A DNA stretch of 64,000 nucleotides from Blastomonas sp. SL216 (GCA_026625625.1 CP113055.1:932501-996500), one strand, 5' to 3'; shown: positions 1-7,676, numbered from the stretch's first letter. The notes: generated from the sequence alone by a model not told the origin. Numbers and translations are program-made.

Positions 1-243
1 ACAATAGGTGCAGCCGTTGATCTCGGCGACCGCCAGCGCAATCCTTTCGCGGGTCGCTGCGGGGAGGCTGCCCTTGGAGAGTGCACCAGCCATGGCGAGA
101 TGGCCGTCGAGCGCTTGCGGACTGTTGGCGATGGTGCGGAACATGTTGGGGGCGCTGCCCAGCTGCCTGGCAACCGAATTCAGGGCGGTATGCGAAGCGG
201 CGGGGGCATCAGTTATGGTGGCAAACGTGGTGATGCGGGTCAT
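1..243 (-). CDS. Carboxymuconolactone decarboxylase/AhpD-like family protein, 3' end cut by window
   Basis: The reverse strand reads from an ATG at 243 to the window edge without a stop (81 codons), so only the N-terminal part is present. It contains NSPQALDGHLAMAG and ends in NGCTYC, the CxxC that opens the redox-active motif of AhpD/CMD-family alkylhydroperoxidase-like proteins. Family members reduce peroxides or act on lactones; the substrate here is unknown. It is divergent from the LysR gene at 364, the usual layout for a LysR and its target. It resembles the second CMD gene at 2336 (similar N-terminal spacing and the same CxxC position), so the two are probably paralogues. The family call is firm; the function is open. 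Confidence 0.8.
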   Translation of the reverse strand, partial: MTRITTFATITDAPAASHTALNSVARQLGSAPNMFRTIANSPQALDGHLAMAGALSKGSLPAATRERIALAVAEINGCTYC

Positions 244-363
244 GGTGGTGGCTCCTTCTGTCGGTTCAGGCCGGTTCGGCCGGTGGCACCGAAATAGACG
301 CTTCCACATGTGCGCAGTAGTCGCTTATGTTGGCAGCCTCCCTTCCATAATATGGGAATCAAG

Positions 364-1278
364 ATGGATCGCTTCGAAGCCATGCGCACGTTGATCGCCG
401 CTGTCGATGCGGGTAGCCTTTCAGCTGCATCGCGGGCATCGAACACGCCGTTGGCCACTGTCAGCCGCCGCATCTCCGACCTCGAAGCGCATCTGGGCGC
501 GCAGCTTCTGTTGCGGACGAGCCGCAAGCTGATCCTGACCGAGGCGGGCGAAGCCTATGTGGCGACGGTCCGCAAGCTGCTCGACGAGCTGGGCGATGCC
601 GAGCGCATGGCAATCGGCGAATATCGCGCCCCACGTGGTGAATTGCTGATTACCGCGCCGATCATGTTCGGGAAACTGCACGTCGCGCCGCTCGTCCATG
701 CGTTTCTGGCGGCCTATCCTGACGTCAGCGTTCGATTGGTTCTGGCAGATCACGTGATCGATCTTGTCGAGGCGCATATCGATGTCGCAATCCGCATCGG
801 GACCTTGCCGGACAGCGATCTGGTCGCGCGGCAGGTGGGGAGGGTGGCGTGGACACTGGTCGCCAGCCCCGACTACCTCGCCGTCAGCCCTCCGCCGCTG
901 AGGCCTTCAGATCTGATCGAACACAGCTGCATCGCATTTGAAGGGTTGCAGCGCCATCGCGACTGGGGCTTTGGCAGGGGCACAACGACCGAAATGGTGC
1001 AGATACGCCCTCGGCTGTCGATCAACACGGCCGATGCCGTGATCGCGGCAGCGCTTGGGCGCATGGGCATCGCGCGCGTGATGACCTACCAGGCAGCTTC
1101 AGCGGTGGATAATGGCCTGCTGATCCCGCTGCTCCGCGAGTTTGCCCCTGAGCCATTACCCGTCAGCCTGGTCCACCGGCCGCAGAGAAGCCAGCCGCTG
1201 AAGCAGCGTGCGTTTCTGGATTTCATTACGCCTCGTCTGCAGGCGACGCTGGAGCAGATCGAAAGGATCATGGCCTGA
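364..1278 (+). CDS. LysR-family transcriptional regulator (module 1)
   Basis: The product is 304 aa. The N-terminal winged HTH (about residues 4-63) includes SLSAASRASNTPLATVSRRI, followed by a LysR substrate-binding domain with the VDLVEAHIDVAIRIG-type signature common in LysR proteins of this subgroup. ATG at 364 is preferred because it starts directly with the conserved MDRFEAMRTL; an in-frame ATG at 352 would add four residues. It is transcribed away from the CMD gene at 1-243 and is convergent with the second LysR at 1314. It probably controls the divergent CMD gene; the inducer is unknown. Confidence 0.9.
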   Translation: MDRFEAMRTLIAAVDAGSLSAASRASNTPLATVSRRISDLEAHLGAQLLLRTSRKLILTEAGEAYVATVRKLLDELGDAERMAIGEYRAPRGELLITAPIMFGKLHVAPLVHAFLAAYPDVSVRLVLADHVIDLVEAHIDVAIRIGTLPDSDLVARQVGRVAWTLVASPDYLAVSPPPLRPSDLIEHSCIAFEGLQRHRDWGFGRGTTTEMVQIRPRLSINTADAVIAAALGRMGIARVMTYQAASAVDNGLLIPLLREFAPEPLPVSLVHRPQRSQPLKQRAFLDFITPRLQATLEQIERIMA

Positions 1279-1313
1279 TCAGATGTACGCGCGGCTGGCA
1301 GCGCCGCCTGGCT

Positions 1314-2219
1314 CTAGCCCAGGTGCGCATCGCCGCGTACCTCGTTGGCCAGGAAATCCGAAAAAGCCCTGACGCGCGGGGCCAGCAGACGCCTGGACGG
1401 CATCACCGCCTGTACCCGCCTTGGCGCAGCCTGGAAATCAGCGAGAACCTCCACGACCTCGCCGGTCGCCAGCTCCTTGCGGAAGAACCATGAGGGCGTG
1501 ATGCTCGGGCCCATGCCCAGAAGCACGGCTTCGCGCAGGGCGTCGGAAGTACTCATCGTCAACCGACCATGGATTGGCACGGCGATAGGGCCGGTGGCGC
1601 TGTCGAACGTCCAGCTGCCCTGTTCGTGCAACCCAGTGAAGATCAGGCACGCATGCTGCGAGAGCTGGGAGGGATGTTCTGGCACGCCCGTTCGCTGCCA
1701 ATAGTCGCGGTGCGCCACCACGATGCGGCGCGTCTGACCGATGTTGCGGACGATGAACCCTGCCTGCTCCACCGAGCCGATGCGGATAGCAAGATCGATG
1801 CCGTCTTCGACCAGATCGACAAACCGATCGGTCAGCGCCAGATCGATCTCGATTTCCGGATATTTCTCCATGAACCGGCCCAGCCTGGGCAGAAGTTCAA
1901 GTCTGCCGAACACGATCGATGCTGCAATGCGGACCCTGCCGCGGATGTCGCGCCCGCGCGCGACCAAGCTCGCCTCGACATCGTCAGCAGCGTCGAACAG
2001 CTTTTGGGCATGGCCATACACCATCTGCCCGTCCTCGGTGGCACGGACGCTGCGGGTCGATCGCTCCAGCAGCCGCGCCTGGTAGCGGTCTTCCAGCGCT
2101 GCGATCTGGCGACTGATGCTCGGCTGGGTGAGCCCCAATTCCGCAGCGGTGCGGGTGAAACTGCCGGTTTCCACGACACGCGCAAATATCCGCAACTGCT
2201 CAAGGATACCATTATTCAT
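1314..2219 (-). CDS. LysR-family transcriptional regulator (module 2)
   Basis: The product is 301 aa with an N-terminal HTH (SFTRTAAELGLTQPSISRQI, about residues 20-40) and a substrate-binding domain containing VDLVEDGIDLAIRIG, which nearly matches the corresponding stretch of the LysR at 364. The two regulators are therefore paralogues. It lies divergent to the CMD gene at 2336 with 116 bp between starts, and a perfect 11-bp dyad sits 11 bp ahead of its own start. Probable autoregulator and regulator of the CMD gene. Confidence 0.92.
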   Translation of the reverse strand: MNNGILEQLRIFARVVETGSFTRTAAELGLTQPSISRQIAALEDRYQARLLERSTRSVRATEDGQMVYGHAQKLFDAADDVEASLVARGRDIRGRVRIAASIVFGRLELLPRLGRFMEKYPEIEIDLALTDRFVDLVEDGIDLAIRIGSVEQAGFIVRNIGQTRRIVVAHRDYWQRTGVPEHPSQLSQHACLIFTGLHEQGSWTFDSATGPIAVPIHGRLTMSTSDALREAVLLGMGPSITPSWFFRKELATGEVVEVLADFQAAPRRVQAVMPSRRLLAPRVRAFSDFLANEVRGDAHLG

Positions 2220-2229
2220 GCAATTGGCG

Positions 2230-2240
2230 TATCAATGATA
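2230..2240. promoter_or_regulatory. Candidate LysR operator dyad
   Basis: The 11-bp palindrome TATCAATGATA lies in the AT-rich part of the divergent LysR/CMD intergenic region, close to the regulator start. LysR proteins usually bind dyads in this position. Assignment rests on symmetry and location only. Confidence 0.35.
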
Positions 2241-2335
2241 TTCAATAATGCAAGATTATCTTCATCTGCGTGCAGGGCTAGATCCTCTCCATCGGTACCG
2301 AATGGTTCGGCTGCCAGCACGATCGGAGAAGCCTC

Positions 2336-2908
2336 ATGTCGCAGTTCACCATCCACACCCCCGCCAGCGCTCCTGAAGGCTCGCGCCCCATCCTGGGCAG
2401 CGTGCAGCAGGCGTGGGGCTTCGTTCCCAATCTGCACAACGTTCTCGCGGAAAGCCCGCAGGTACTGGAAGCCTATGCTGACACTTGGGCGTTGTTCGAC
2501 AAGACCGCGTTTTCGCCGGTCGAACGGAACATCGTCTATCTGGCGATCATCTTCGAAAATGAATGCAGCTATTGCATGGCCGGGCATACCGGGCTCTCCA
2601 GGATGGCGGGCGTCAAGCAGGCCCATGTCGATGCCATGCGCGCCGGTACACCGCTCGACGATGCGAAGCTGGAAGCACTTCGCAAGTTCGCCCAGCAGGT
2701 CACCCGTCAGCGCGGTCATTTGTCCAGCGCCGATACTCAGGCGTTTCTCGATGCAGGATATGACAACCGCGCGATCCTCGATGTTATCCTTGCCGCCGCC
2801 GTCAAGCTAATCTCCAACTATACCAACCACTTCGCCGATACCCCGCTCGATGCCTTCATGGTCGGCAACGAATGGACGCCGCCGGTCTCGATCGCCCAGG
2901 CGGCCTGA
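2336..2908 (+). CDS. Carboxymuconolactone decarboxylase/AhpD-like family protein
   Basis: The product is 190 aa. The CMD domain carries ENECSYCMAGHTG (about residues 76-88), the CxxCxxxH redox motif of AhpD-like proteins. It starts at ATG 2336 with GGAGAA upstream. It is divergent from the LysR at 1314-2219 and is followed 112 bp later by a glutathione transferase gene on the same strand, which suggests an oxidative-stress or detoxification unit. The exact reaction cannot be read from sequence. Confidence 0.9.
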   Translation: MSQFTIHTPASAPEGSRPILGSVQQAWGFVPNLHNVLAESPQVLEAYADTWALFDKTAFSPVERNIVYLAIIFENECSYCMAGHTGLSRMAGVKQAHVDAMRAGTPLDDAKLEALRKFAQQVTRQRGHLSSADTQAFLDAGYDNRAILDVILAAAVKLISNYTNHFADTPLDAFMVGNEWTPPVSIAQAA

Positions 2909-3020
2909 TCTGCTGTTGCGCTCATTCGCGCCCACCCCCTTTTCCCGGTGGCTAATGTTGCCCCAGAATCAGGTCACCGGGACACCGCTTGAATCGCTAT
3001 GCCGCCTTGGAGACATCAAG

Positions 3021-3656
3021 ATGATCGAAGTGTACGCCTTCGCCACGCCCAACAGTATCAAGGTACCAATTGCGCTTGAAGAAGCTGGCCTCGAATACAC
3101 CCTTCACAGCGTAAACGTTCGCGCCGGGGATCAAAAGCTGCCAGGTTTTCTGGCCCTCAATCCCAATGCCAAGGTGCCTGTTCTGGTCGACCCACATGGT
3201 CCAGACGGCGACACGCTGTTGCTGACGGAGTCCGCCGCCATCCTGGTATATATCGCAGAAAAGTCGGGCCAGATGTTGCCCGCCATCGGTACCGAACGCG
3301 CTCGCGTGTTCGAGCAGTTGTTTTTTCACGCTTCGGCACTCAGTCCATCTTTCGGGCAGGCAGGCTATTTCCAGAGATTCGCACCCGAACCGATGCCACA
3401 TGCCATCGGCAGATTTCTGGGTGAGGCGAACCGGCTCGTGGACCTACTTGAAGCCAAGCTCGAAAGGCACAGGTTTGTCGCCGGCGAGGAGATAACAATT
3501 GCCGACATCGCTCATTATGGCTGGCTTTGGCGACGTGAATTCATCGGCATCGATTTTGAGAATCGTCCCAATCTTGCGCGTTGGTTCGAGGCGCTGGCCG
3601 CCCGGCCTTCATTTCAGCGTGCCGAGCATCGGCTCAGCGCTCTGGCCCCCACATGA
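3021..3656 (+). CDS. Glutathione S-transferase, Nu-class-like (YfcG type)
   Basis: The product is 211 aa, a normal GST length. The thioredoxin-fold N-terminal domain starts with MIEVYAFATPNSIKVPIALE; the TPN element is characteristic of YfcG/YghU-type (Nu) transferases, and ESAAILVYIAEKSG is the glutathione gamma-glutamyl-binding SNAIL/TRAP-equivalent segment. The C-terminal all-alpha domain follows (EEITIADIAHYGW). ATG 3021 is chosen because the fold begins there, although the frame is open upstream to 2850. Likely role: glutathione-dependent peroxide or disulfide reduction, or detoxification alongside the neighbouring CMD protein. Confidence 0.88.
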   Translation: MIEVYAFATPNSIKVPIALEEAGLEYTLHSVNVRAGDQKLPGFLALNPNAKVPVLVDPHGPDGDTLLLTESAAILVYIAEKSGQMLPAIGTERARVFEQLFFHASALSPSFGQAGYFQRFAPEPMPHAIGRFLGEANRLVDLLEAKLERHRFVAGEEITIADIAHYGWLWRREFIGIDFENRPNLARWFEALAARPSFQRAEHRLSALAPT

Positions 3657-3735
3657 CCCGGCCAAACATCATCACCGGTGCCTCAAAGAATATTGGTCTT
3701 ACAGGCGGATGACGTGGCTTTTCATGCTGGGTAAA

Positions 3736-3821
3736 TTTCCCTGCCAAGGCGATGACCCGCGCAGTCTGGGCGCTTGGGGGATACATCTTTAGCCAAGGGA
3801 TCATCGCTCCTTGGCAGGAAA
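3736..3821. repeat. Long imperfect inverted repeat at the 3' end of a membrane-protein gene
   Basis: Arm 1 (3736-3755) and arm 2 (3801-3821) match as reverse complements over about 18 positions, with a perfect core CCTGCCAAGG/CCTTGGCAGG. Arm 2 overlaps the last codons and stop of the gene ending at 3801. The loop is about 45 nt and there is no U tract, so it could be a transcript 3' stabilising stem or a weak terminator. Confidence 0.45.
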
Positions 3822-4223
3822 CCACAACGGGCCCACCAGGATCAGGAGCACAGCGATGTTGAACAGCGCATTCACAGCAAAGCCCGAGGCAATCGACCCT
3901 AGGCTGTCGAGCACGAACCAGGCCAGCAGGCCGGCAAGGACGGCCTGGCGCACCGGTTCGGGCGCAACAGTATGGACCCGGGTCGCCAGGAACCAGATCA
4001 TCACGCCCCAGCCGAGCAGAAAGCCCCCGGTCAACGCCGCAAGAAAGCGGGTGGTGGGGGTGGTGAATTGTTGCGCTCCGTCAACCGGCCAGGCCAGCAC
4101 GTCCAACGACCAGCGCGCCGGCTCGGCGATGCTCTCCACGCTGCCAAGCGAAAAGATCGGGCCGAAGATGGCCACTGAAAAGGCGGTAAACTTCATCCAG
4201 GCCCGCTGCTGTGTCACAGTCAT
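3801..4223 (-). CDS. Small integral membrane protein of unknown function
   Basis: The product is 140 aa from ATG 4223 (MTVTQQRAWMKF); the frame is open to 4268 but that extension overlaps the operator-like palindrome. About four hydrophobic segments can be seen (about residues 10-28, 58-80, 88-108 and 113-133), so it is an inner-membrane protein. I do not recognise the family. It lies downstream of a TetR gene on the same strand, and an 18-bp dyad nearly identical to one ahead of the tetR gene sits 32 bp upstream of its start. It is therefore the probable regulatory target. Confidence 0.75.
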   Translation of the reverse strand: MTVTQQRAWMKFTAFSVAIFGPIFSLGSVESIAEPARWSLDVLAWPVDGAQQFTTPTTRFLAALTGGFLLGWGVMIWFLATRVHTVAPEPVRQAVLAGLLAWFVLDSLGSIASGFAVNALFNIAVLLILVGPLWFPAKER

Positions 4224-4255
4224 TGACCCACTCCGTCGGCTTGCACATTTCAGAA

Positions 4256-4273
4256 ATGTAGTAGTCACTACAT
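4256..4273. promoter_or_regulatory. TetR-type operator, copy 1
   Basis: The palindrome ATGTAGTAGTCACTACAT has 7-bp perfect arms around a 4-nt centre. It lies just upstream of the membrane-protein start at 4223. Fifteen of its 18 bases match the copy at 4875-4892 ahead of the tetR gene. Confidence 0.65.
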
Positions 4274-4314
4274 AAAAGCGCGCGGGAAGGGAAGGCTTTA
4301 TGTGTGCGAGCGCT

Positions 4315-4866
4315 TCAGGTGAAACGCAGATGGCGCAAGGCCGCCTGCGCCGCGTCGGCCTCGTCGGTGCCGCCCGTCATGTCGAACAGGGCGATCCCGT
4401 CGACAAGTGCCAGCAACAGGGCCGCGTGGCGCCGGCGGTCGCTCCCCGGTTCGCCCTCAAGCCGCGCCTCCATCCATTCCATCAACTGCCGCAAGACGGA
4501 CGTCGAAATGGCCTGGAAGGGGGGCTCCTGCCGCGCGGCCGCGGCGACCATCTCCAGCCACAACCGCATGATCGGCCGCATCGCCGGCGAGCGGATCAGT
4601 GTGCTGGTCTGCATCAGCAGTTGCTCTGCAGGCAGGCGATCGGCGGGCATCGCCAGATTGAGCGCACCGGTAAATTGCTCTGCGACACGGCCCAGCACCG
4701 CCGTCATGATGTCGATCTTGTCGGCAAAATAATAGAGCAGCATGCGATCACTGGTGCCTGCCGCCACTGCCAGCTGCTTTAGGCTTGTGCCAGCCAGGCC
4801 ATTGCGCAGCACGTGATCGGCGAGGGCCTCTATCACTCGTTCGCGCTGAATTTTCTTGCTGGCCAT
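4315..4866 (-). CDS. TetR-family transcriptional regulator
   Basis: The product is 183 aa from ATG 4866 (MASKKIQRERVIEAL). The N-terminal HTH includes TSLKQLAVAAGTSDRMLLYY, the standard TetR recognition helix pattern ending in the Y-Y-F segment, and the C-terminal ligand domain is diverged. An upstream ATG-like start at 4923 is less likely because it would run through the operator at 4875-4892. The gene precedes the small membrane protein by 91 bp on the same strand. Paired operators indicate autorepression plus control of that membrane protein. Confidence 0.88.
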   Translation of the reverse strand: MASKKIQRERVIEALADHVLRNGLAGTSLKQLAVAAGTSDRMLLYYFADKIDIMTAVLGRVAEQFTGALNLAMPADRLPAEQLLMQTSTLIRSPAMRPIMRLWLEMVAAAARQEPPFQAISTSVLRQLMEWMEARLEGEPGSDRRRHAALLLALVDGIALFDMTGGTDEADAAQAALRHLRFT

Positions 4867-4874
4867 CACAATCC

Positions 4875-4892
4875 TTGTAATAGACACTACAT
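4875..4892. promoter_or_regulatory. TetR-type operator, copy 2
   Basis: TTGTAATAGACACTACAT lies 8 bp upstream of the tetR ATG and matches 15 of 18 bases of the palindrome at 4256-4273. It is less symmetric than copy 1. The position overlaps the expected promoter/leader, consistent with autorepression. Confidence 0.6.
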
Positions 4893-4993
4893 TTCTATAG
4901 ACCTGATTCCGCAAGGGACGCAAGGCCTGCCGGGGTCTGGAGGGACCGTGGCAACATGAGGGGCAATTTGCAAATGCACTGTGTCACCGATGC

Positions 4994-5842
4994 ATGCCGG
5001 ACAGGATCAGACTGCGCGCGCCAGCCTATGGCTCCTGGCGAAACACGCTAGCCGTGCGGACCGCGGGCAAGGTCAGCGGCGTCGCCTGGATTGCTTCGGG
5101 GGAAGCGCGACCCTCTGTTCCCAGCCTGATGCTGATCCACGGAGCGGGCGGCAACAGCAGCGGCTGGTGGCAGCAATTCGAACGCTTCGCGCCGGCGCGG
5201 CATGTCATTGCGCTGGACCTGCCGGGCTTCGGACTTTCTGATCCGCCGCCAGCCGATGTAGGCATCGCCGACACACTCGCGCGCGGCGTGATTAATGTGC
5301 TTGCCGAGCAACAGGTTCAACGTGCAGATTTGGTGTGTCAGTCGCTTGGCGGATGGGCAGGGGTGCGGGCCGCAATGGCCCGACCGGATTTGATCAGCTC
5401 GCTTGTATTGTGCTGCACATTGGCGGGGATCGACCATCCGCCAGGTGTAGAGGCCTTCCGCAGTGCGGCCAAACAGATGGATACGCGCGGGCCTGCCGCG
5501 TTGGGCCTGCAGCCAGCGTTCGAGGCGGCGTATCCTGCAAAGGCCCGGCTCTACCGACAAATTGGTGCGGCCAATCCGCCGCCTGATCCGGCCTGGGGGG
5601 CCCAGTTGTTCGCACGCGATGCCCTTGTTCGCCCAGACCAGCTGGCAGACCTGACGATGCCCGTGACGCTGATCATGGGAGAAAATGACCCGATATGGCC
5701 GCCAGCCAGCCTTGCCGGGATGCTGGCCCCGGCCAGAGCACGCGAGATCATCCTGCCGGCCGCCGGGCATTCGCCCTATTTCGAGCATCCTGACGCGTTC
5801 AACGCCGTTTTGGCGGAGGTGCTCGGGATCGGCGCATCGTGA
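4994..5842 (+). CDS. Alpha/beta-fold hydrolase
   Basis: The product is 282 aa. Oxyanion-loop motif LMLIHGAGG is at about residues 45-53, the nucleophile elbow is VCQSLGG with Ser117, an acid candidate lies in GENDPIWP and the catalytic His in AAGHSPYFEHP near the C-terminus, all in the expected order. The first Gly of the GxSxG elbow is Cys115, which is unusual though tolerated in some family members. The start is uncertain because no strong Shine-Dalgarno precedes 4994. It is followed 37 bp later by a LysR gene on the same strand. The substrate (ester, C-C bond product or epoxide) cannot be decided. Confidence 0.85.
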   Translation: MPDRIRLRAPAYGSWRNTLAVRTAGKVSGVAWIASGEARPSVPSLMLIHGAGGNSSGWWQQFERFAPARHVIALDLPGFGLSDPPPADVGIADTLARGVINVLAEQQVQRADLVCQSLGGWAGVRAAMARPDLISSLVLCCTLAGIDHPPGVEAFRSAAKQMDTRGPAALGLQPAFEAAYPAKARLYRQIGAANPPPDPAWGAQLFARDALVRPDQLADLTMPVTLIMGENDPIWPPASLAGMLAPARAREIILPAAGHSPYFEHPDAFNAVLAEVLGIGAS

Positions 5843-5879
5843 TAGTCTGGCCAATCGATCCGGAATGGTGCGCTTAGGT

Positions 5880-6743
5880 ATGGAGATGCATCAGGTCCGA
5901 TATTTTCTGGCAGCGGTGCGAACACTCAACTTCACGCGCGCAGCGGAGGAGTGCAATGTCACGCAACCGTCGCTGACGCGCGCAATCCAGAAGCTGGAGG
6001 AGGAGTTTGGCGGGCCTTTGTTCCGGCGCGAGCGGTCCTTGACCCACTTGACCGAGCTGGGTCGCCAGATGGTGCCGCATTTGCAGCAAACCTTTGATGC
6101 GGCGCAGGCGGCCAAGCTGCTGGCAAAGGGCATCGGCACGCAATTGCATGCGCCTGTCACGCTGGGGCTGGCCGGGCCTGTATCTGATCAACTGGGAACA
6201 GCGCTCTCGCGAGTGGTTCAAGGCCTGCCGGGATTTCGGCTGTCGCTGGTCAAGGCCGATACCGCGGCGATCGTGCAGGGTCTGCTAAAGGGTGATATCG
6301 ATGCTGCGATCCTGCCGGATCCGTGCAATCTGCCCGACCGGCTCAATACCTTCATCCTGTCACGCCAACAGCTGGCCGTCATTGCTCCGGCGACATCTGC
6401 GTTGGGAGGTCCGGAGCCAGCCAGGGTGCAGGATCTGGCGACAATGACCTGGATCGAAGCCGACCCCCATGTCGCTGCCGAGTTTTGCGCCCGGTGCAGC
6501 GAAATCGGCATAAGACCCGATTTTCGCCATCACGCAAACCTCGAGGTTGATCTGGTTGACCTGGTCGCAAACGGCCTCGGGTGCGCCTGGGTGCCTGCCG
6601 GGCTTGCACTGCCTGACAAGGTTCGTTCGGTTGCGGTTGCTGACATGTCGATTGCTCGCACGACGGTGTTTGCAACTGTTGCCGGACGAAGGCGGTCTGT
6701 GGCCACGGACACACTTGCGCGCGCCCTGCGTGTGCTGGCCTGA
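5880..6743 (+). CDS. LysR-family transcriptional regulator (module 3)
   Basis: The product is 287 aa. The HTH lies at the very N-terminus (NFTRAAEECNVTQPSLTRAI), followed by an OxyR/CynR-like substrate-binding domain. ATG 5880 is selected because MEMHQVRYFLAAV is the canonical LysR opening; an ATG at 5886 is equally possible. It follows the alpha/beta hydrolase co-directionally and may be in one transcript with it. It differs clearly from the two regulators at 364 and 1314. Confidence 0.92.
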   Translation: MEMHQVRYFLAAVRTLNFTRAAEECNVTQPSLTRAIQKLEEEFGGPLFRRERSLTHLTELGRQMVPHLQQTFDAAQAAKLLAKGIGTQLHAPVTLGLAGPVSDQLGTALSRVVQGLPGFRLSLVKADTAAIVQGLLKGDIDAAILPDPCNLPDRLNTFILSRQQLAVIAPATSALGGPEPARVQDLATMTWIEADPHVAAEFCARCSEIGIRPDFRHHANLEVDLVDLVANGLGCAWVPAGLALPDKVRSVAVADMSIARTTVFATVAGRRRSVATDTLARALRVLA

Positions 6744-6744
6744 A

Positions 6745-6762
6745 GATCCTGAAACCAGGATC
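6745..6762 (+). terminator. Possible weak terminator hairpin after LysR
   Basis: A perfect 7-bp stem with a 4-nt loop starts two bases after the LysR stop codon. There is no downstream T run, so intrinsic termination is doubtful. Confidence 0.3.
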
Positions 6763-7040
6763 CCCTGATTAATCCAAGCGGGCCGATCATTTCGAACTTG
6801 TCTCGGCGCTGGCCTTGTAGGGTGCGGGTTAGTCCGTCTGATCGGCGGCTTTTGTCAGGAGCGGACCTTCATGATGACAGAGGCGAACGACCGAAACTGG
6901 ATCGCTTTCTGCCGTTGCCGACTGCTAGATCGGGCGGTCGCTTTTTGCCAATCGCTACTCGCTATCTGCCATCCGGCAAACGAAGTCAGTCACAATTTCG
7001 GACTCGAACACACTCTAAATCAGATGGTTAGATGAATTTT

Positions 7041-7059
7041 GGGGGCATGATCGGGGGCA
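7041..7059. repeat. Two direct GGGGGCA repeats, 12-bp period
   Basis: GGGGGCA occurs at 7041-7047 and 7053-7059 in an AT-rich context. Such G-rich heptamers recall short repeats I remember near integrase promoters in related bacteria; here they may be integrase arm-type sites or an element end. Location is the only support. Confidence 0.3.
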
Positions 7060-7101
7060 AAATCGACAATGTGAGCTGATTAAATGCTTGAATTCAATTA
7101 C

Positions 7102-7374
7102 CTAAGATGGCTGTGAGGGTCCCGTAAGCGGCTTGTCGTTAACGATGATCAGCAGATCGAAGTCTGAGCGATAGCCTTTGGCCGTATGCGGCTCATCGAC
7201 CCAGCCACCACGCGCATAGCTGCCGTAAAGGATGAGCTTCTCGATCCGGCGCTTCTTCTTCCACGTGTTGGTGGCGAGCGAGAGCGCGTCCTCGAACTCC
7301 TCGAAGATGATCTGCTTCACGCGCTCAAGCTCGCGCTGCTTGTTGGCAGGAAGATGGTCGAGGTCGGTTCGCAT
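7102..7374 (-). pseudogene. Truncated nucleotidyltransferase (MNT-type, HEPN part missing)
   Basis: From ATG 7374 (MRTDLDHLPANKQREL) the frame gives 90 aa with LILYGSYARGGW and SDFDLLIIV, which are the GS and DxD motifs of the minimal-nucleotidyltransferase fold. Related proteins that I recall in sphingomonads are around 300 aa and carry a C-terminal HEPN domain. Here the frame ends soon after the DxD strand with an unrelated tail (GPSQPS). It is therefore probably a 3'-truncated remnant and inactive. An upstream in-frame start at 7413 exists. It lies with other element-derived genes next to tRNA-Ser. Confidence 0.65.
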
Positions 7375-7426
7375 GGGCGGCGGCACCCGGTAGAGATGAA
7401 AGACGATTGGCAAGGTGGAAGCGGCA

Positions 7427-7675
7427 TCACCAGCGCCAGTACTGCCAGCAGTCTGGTGGCTTCTCGGTCGGCATCTGCATTAGCACGGACAGGGCATTGA
7501 CAAAATGCTGCTCGATCTGTTGCAGGGTCATGCCGTGCTTTGTTGCAGGCTGGCGGTAGCTCAGCTCATCGACGTGGATGCCGAGGAAGATTTCCCGGTC
7601 AAGCGGCTCCATCCGCTCGACCGCCTTCTCGAACTTGTGCAAGCGCCTGCGCTCTTGGCGCGACAGGCGGGACAA
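7427..7675 (-). CDS. Sigma-70 region 4-like HTH protein of a mobile element
   Basis: The product is 82 aa. ERMEPLDREIFLGIHVDELSY followed by KHGMTLQQIEQHFVNAL matches a sigma-factor region-4-like helix-turn-helix, a small protein type I associate with conjugative or integrative regions of sphingomonads. The only start in the right place is TTG at 7675, one base after the integrase-remnant stop at 7677, so the two overlap tightly in layout. It may be intact, but its neighbours are both decayed. Confidence 0.6.
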   Translation of the reverse strand: MSRLSRQERRRLHKFEKAVERMEPLDREIFLGIHVDELSYRQPATKHGMTLQQIEQHFVNALSVLMQMPTEKPPDCWQYWRW

Positions 7676-7676
7676 C

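Larger units (their letters stand above)
6744..7101. other. Gene-free boundary between chromosome and element remnant
   Basis: No supported gene is present. The stretch contains a 7-bp perfect hairpin (GATCCTG-AAAC-CAGGATC, 6745-6762) just after the LysR stop, and two GGGGGCA repeats at 7041-7047 and 7053-7059. Base composition drops: the 60 bases from 6961 hold 28 G+C (47%). It probably contains the worn outer end of the element that inserted at tRNA-Ser. Confidence 0.5.

Noticed and set aside
244-351. LysR operator between CMD 1 and LysR 1
   Set aside because: GGCCGG repeats are present but no convincing T-N11-A dyad was found.
1569-2810. A 413-codon plus-strand frame across the LysR and CMD genes
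   Set aside because: It overlaps a LysR with a standard HTH and a CMD gene in another frame, and carries no motif.
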